Positions 31,956 through 32,043 of a DNA stretch of 32,043 nucleotides are shown piece after piece. The stretch lies in the NCBI RefSeq assembly GCF_030403745.1, contig NZ_JAQMWP010000042.1:1-32043 (forward strand), read 5' to 3'. This stretch comes from Streptomyces sp. S.PB5 (lineage in GTDB: Bacteria > Actinomycetota > Actinomycetes > Streptomycetales > Streptomycetaceae). The position numbers and the translations under genes were made by a program. Under the pieces are notes generated by a model. The model was not told the origin of the DNA, ran no database searches, and was given only the letters and a program-made list of their open reading frames with translations. Position 1 is the first letter of the stretch; each line of letters begins with the position of its first letter.

Positions 31956-32043
31956 GGCCCGTCCCGCAATTGATGATCAGGCGCTAAGGGGGAGTCGGCC
32001 CGCTCGGAGCCAGGCCGAGGTTCATCTGCCGCCCGACTTGATC

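Larger units (their letters stand above)
29419..32043. mobile_element. IS21-family element, right end cut by window edge
   Basis: The left end starts TGTCGACGATCAAGT at 29419, with the 5'-TG typical of IS21. The last eight bases of the window, ACTTGATC (32036-32043), are the inverse of bases seven to fourteen of that end (29425-29432). The right end therefore needs only about seven more bases, predicted to be GTCGACA. istA and istB lie between. Confidence 0.8.

Overview
The window is high-GC actinobacterial DNA and almost certainly comes from a Streptomyces. The evidence is strong G/C at third codon positions, GTG and TTG starts behind purine-rich ribosome sites, and families typical of that genus: a peptidase-inhibitor I36 protein, a TM2-domain protein, an HTH-TPR regulator, an RsbW-like ATPase, IS701 and IS30 elements. 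No rRNA, tRNA, CRISPR array or core housekeeping operon was seen. Intact genes are mixed with at least ten broken or partial genes and parts of six or more mobile elements. This is an accessory region, such as a chromosome arm, an integrated element or a plasmid.

Layout. 1-555: divergent tnpB/tnpA end of an IS200/IS605 element. 737-2153: a MarR regulator divergent from an alpha/beta hydrolase, with an operator-like inverted repeat between them. 2157-2325: IS30 fragment. 2729-5275: secreted beta-propeller protein with a strong terminator. 5345-6085: damaged TM2 and transglutaminase-like genes abutting each other. 6150-6731: a tandem array of tiny ORFs sharing a Val-Ala-Cys-Cys-Gly-Gly motif. 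6968-7543: secreted I36 inhibitor. 7813-9046: IS5-like remnant and a frameshifted S41 peptidase lipoprotein. 9120-11280: a small membrane protein and a 5'-truncated CHAT (caspase-like) protein. 11337-12876: a doubly frameshifted IS701. 12944-15468: DUF1569-tetR operon divergent from an aldehyde dehydrogenase, with a near-perfect palindromic operator. 15640-16120: decayed integrase. 16185-16921: first copy of a small-peptide cassette. 16919-17140: phosphotransferase 3' fragment. 17332-19005: family 2 glycosyltransferase. 19156-21585: hypothetical protein, Sel1-repeat membrane protein and an unknown protein. 21753-24346: Nudix hydrolase, a DUF1963 protein with a truncated downstream partner, a helicase-associated fragment and an unknown protein. 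24369-26799: HTH-TPR regulator coupled to a GNAT acetyltransferase, then an RsbW-like ATPase. 26886-27393: dead GNAT gene. 27396-28135: second copy of the peptide cassette. 28138-29212: truncated tfuA-like gene joined to a dead SCP1.201-like deaminase toxin domain, followed by an intact Imm1 immunity gene. 29419-end: IS21 element whose istB carries a 13-bp tandem duplication.

Three points stand out. First, a toxin-immunity remnant in which the deaminase lost its catalytic Glu and its reading frame while the Imm1 gene stayed open. Second, a 740-bp cassette of very small ORFs present twice as direct repeats about 11 kb apart, the second copy joined to a tfuA fragment (TfuA partners YcaO in peptide modification). 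Third, the tandem CCGG-peptide array, which I cannot assign to any family.
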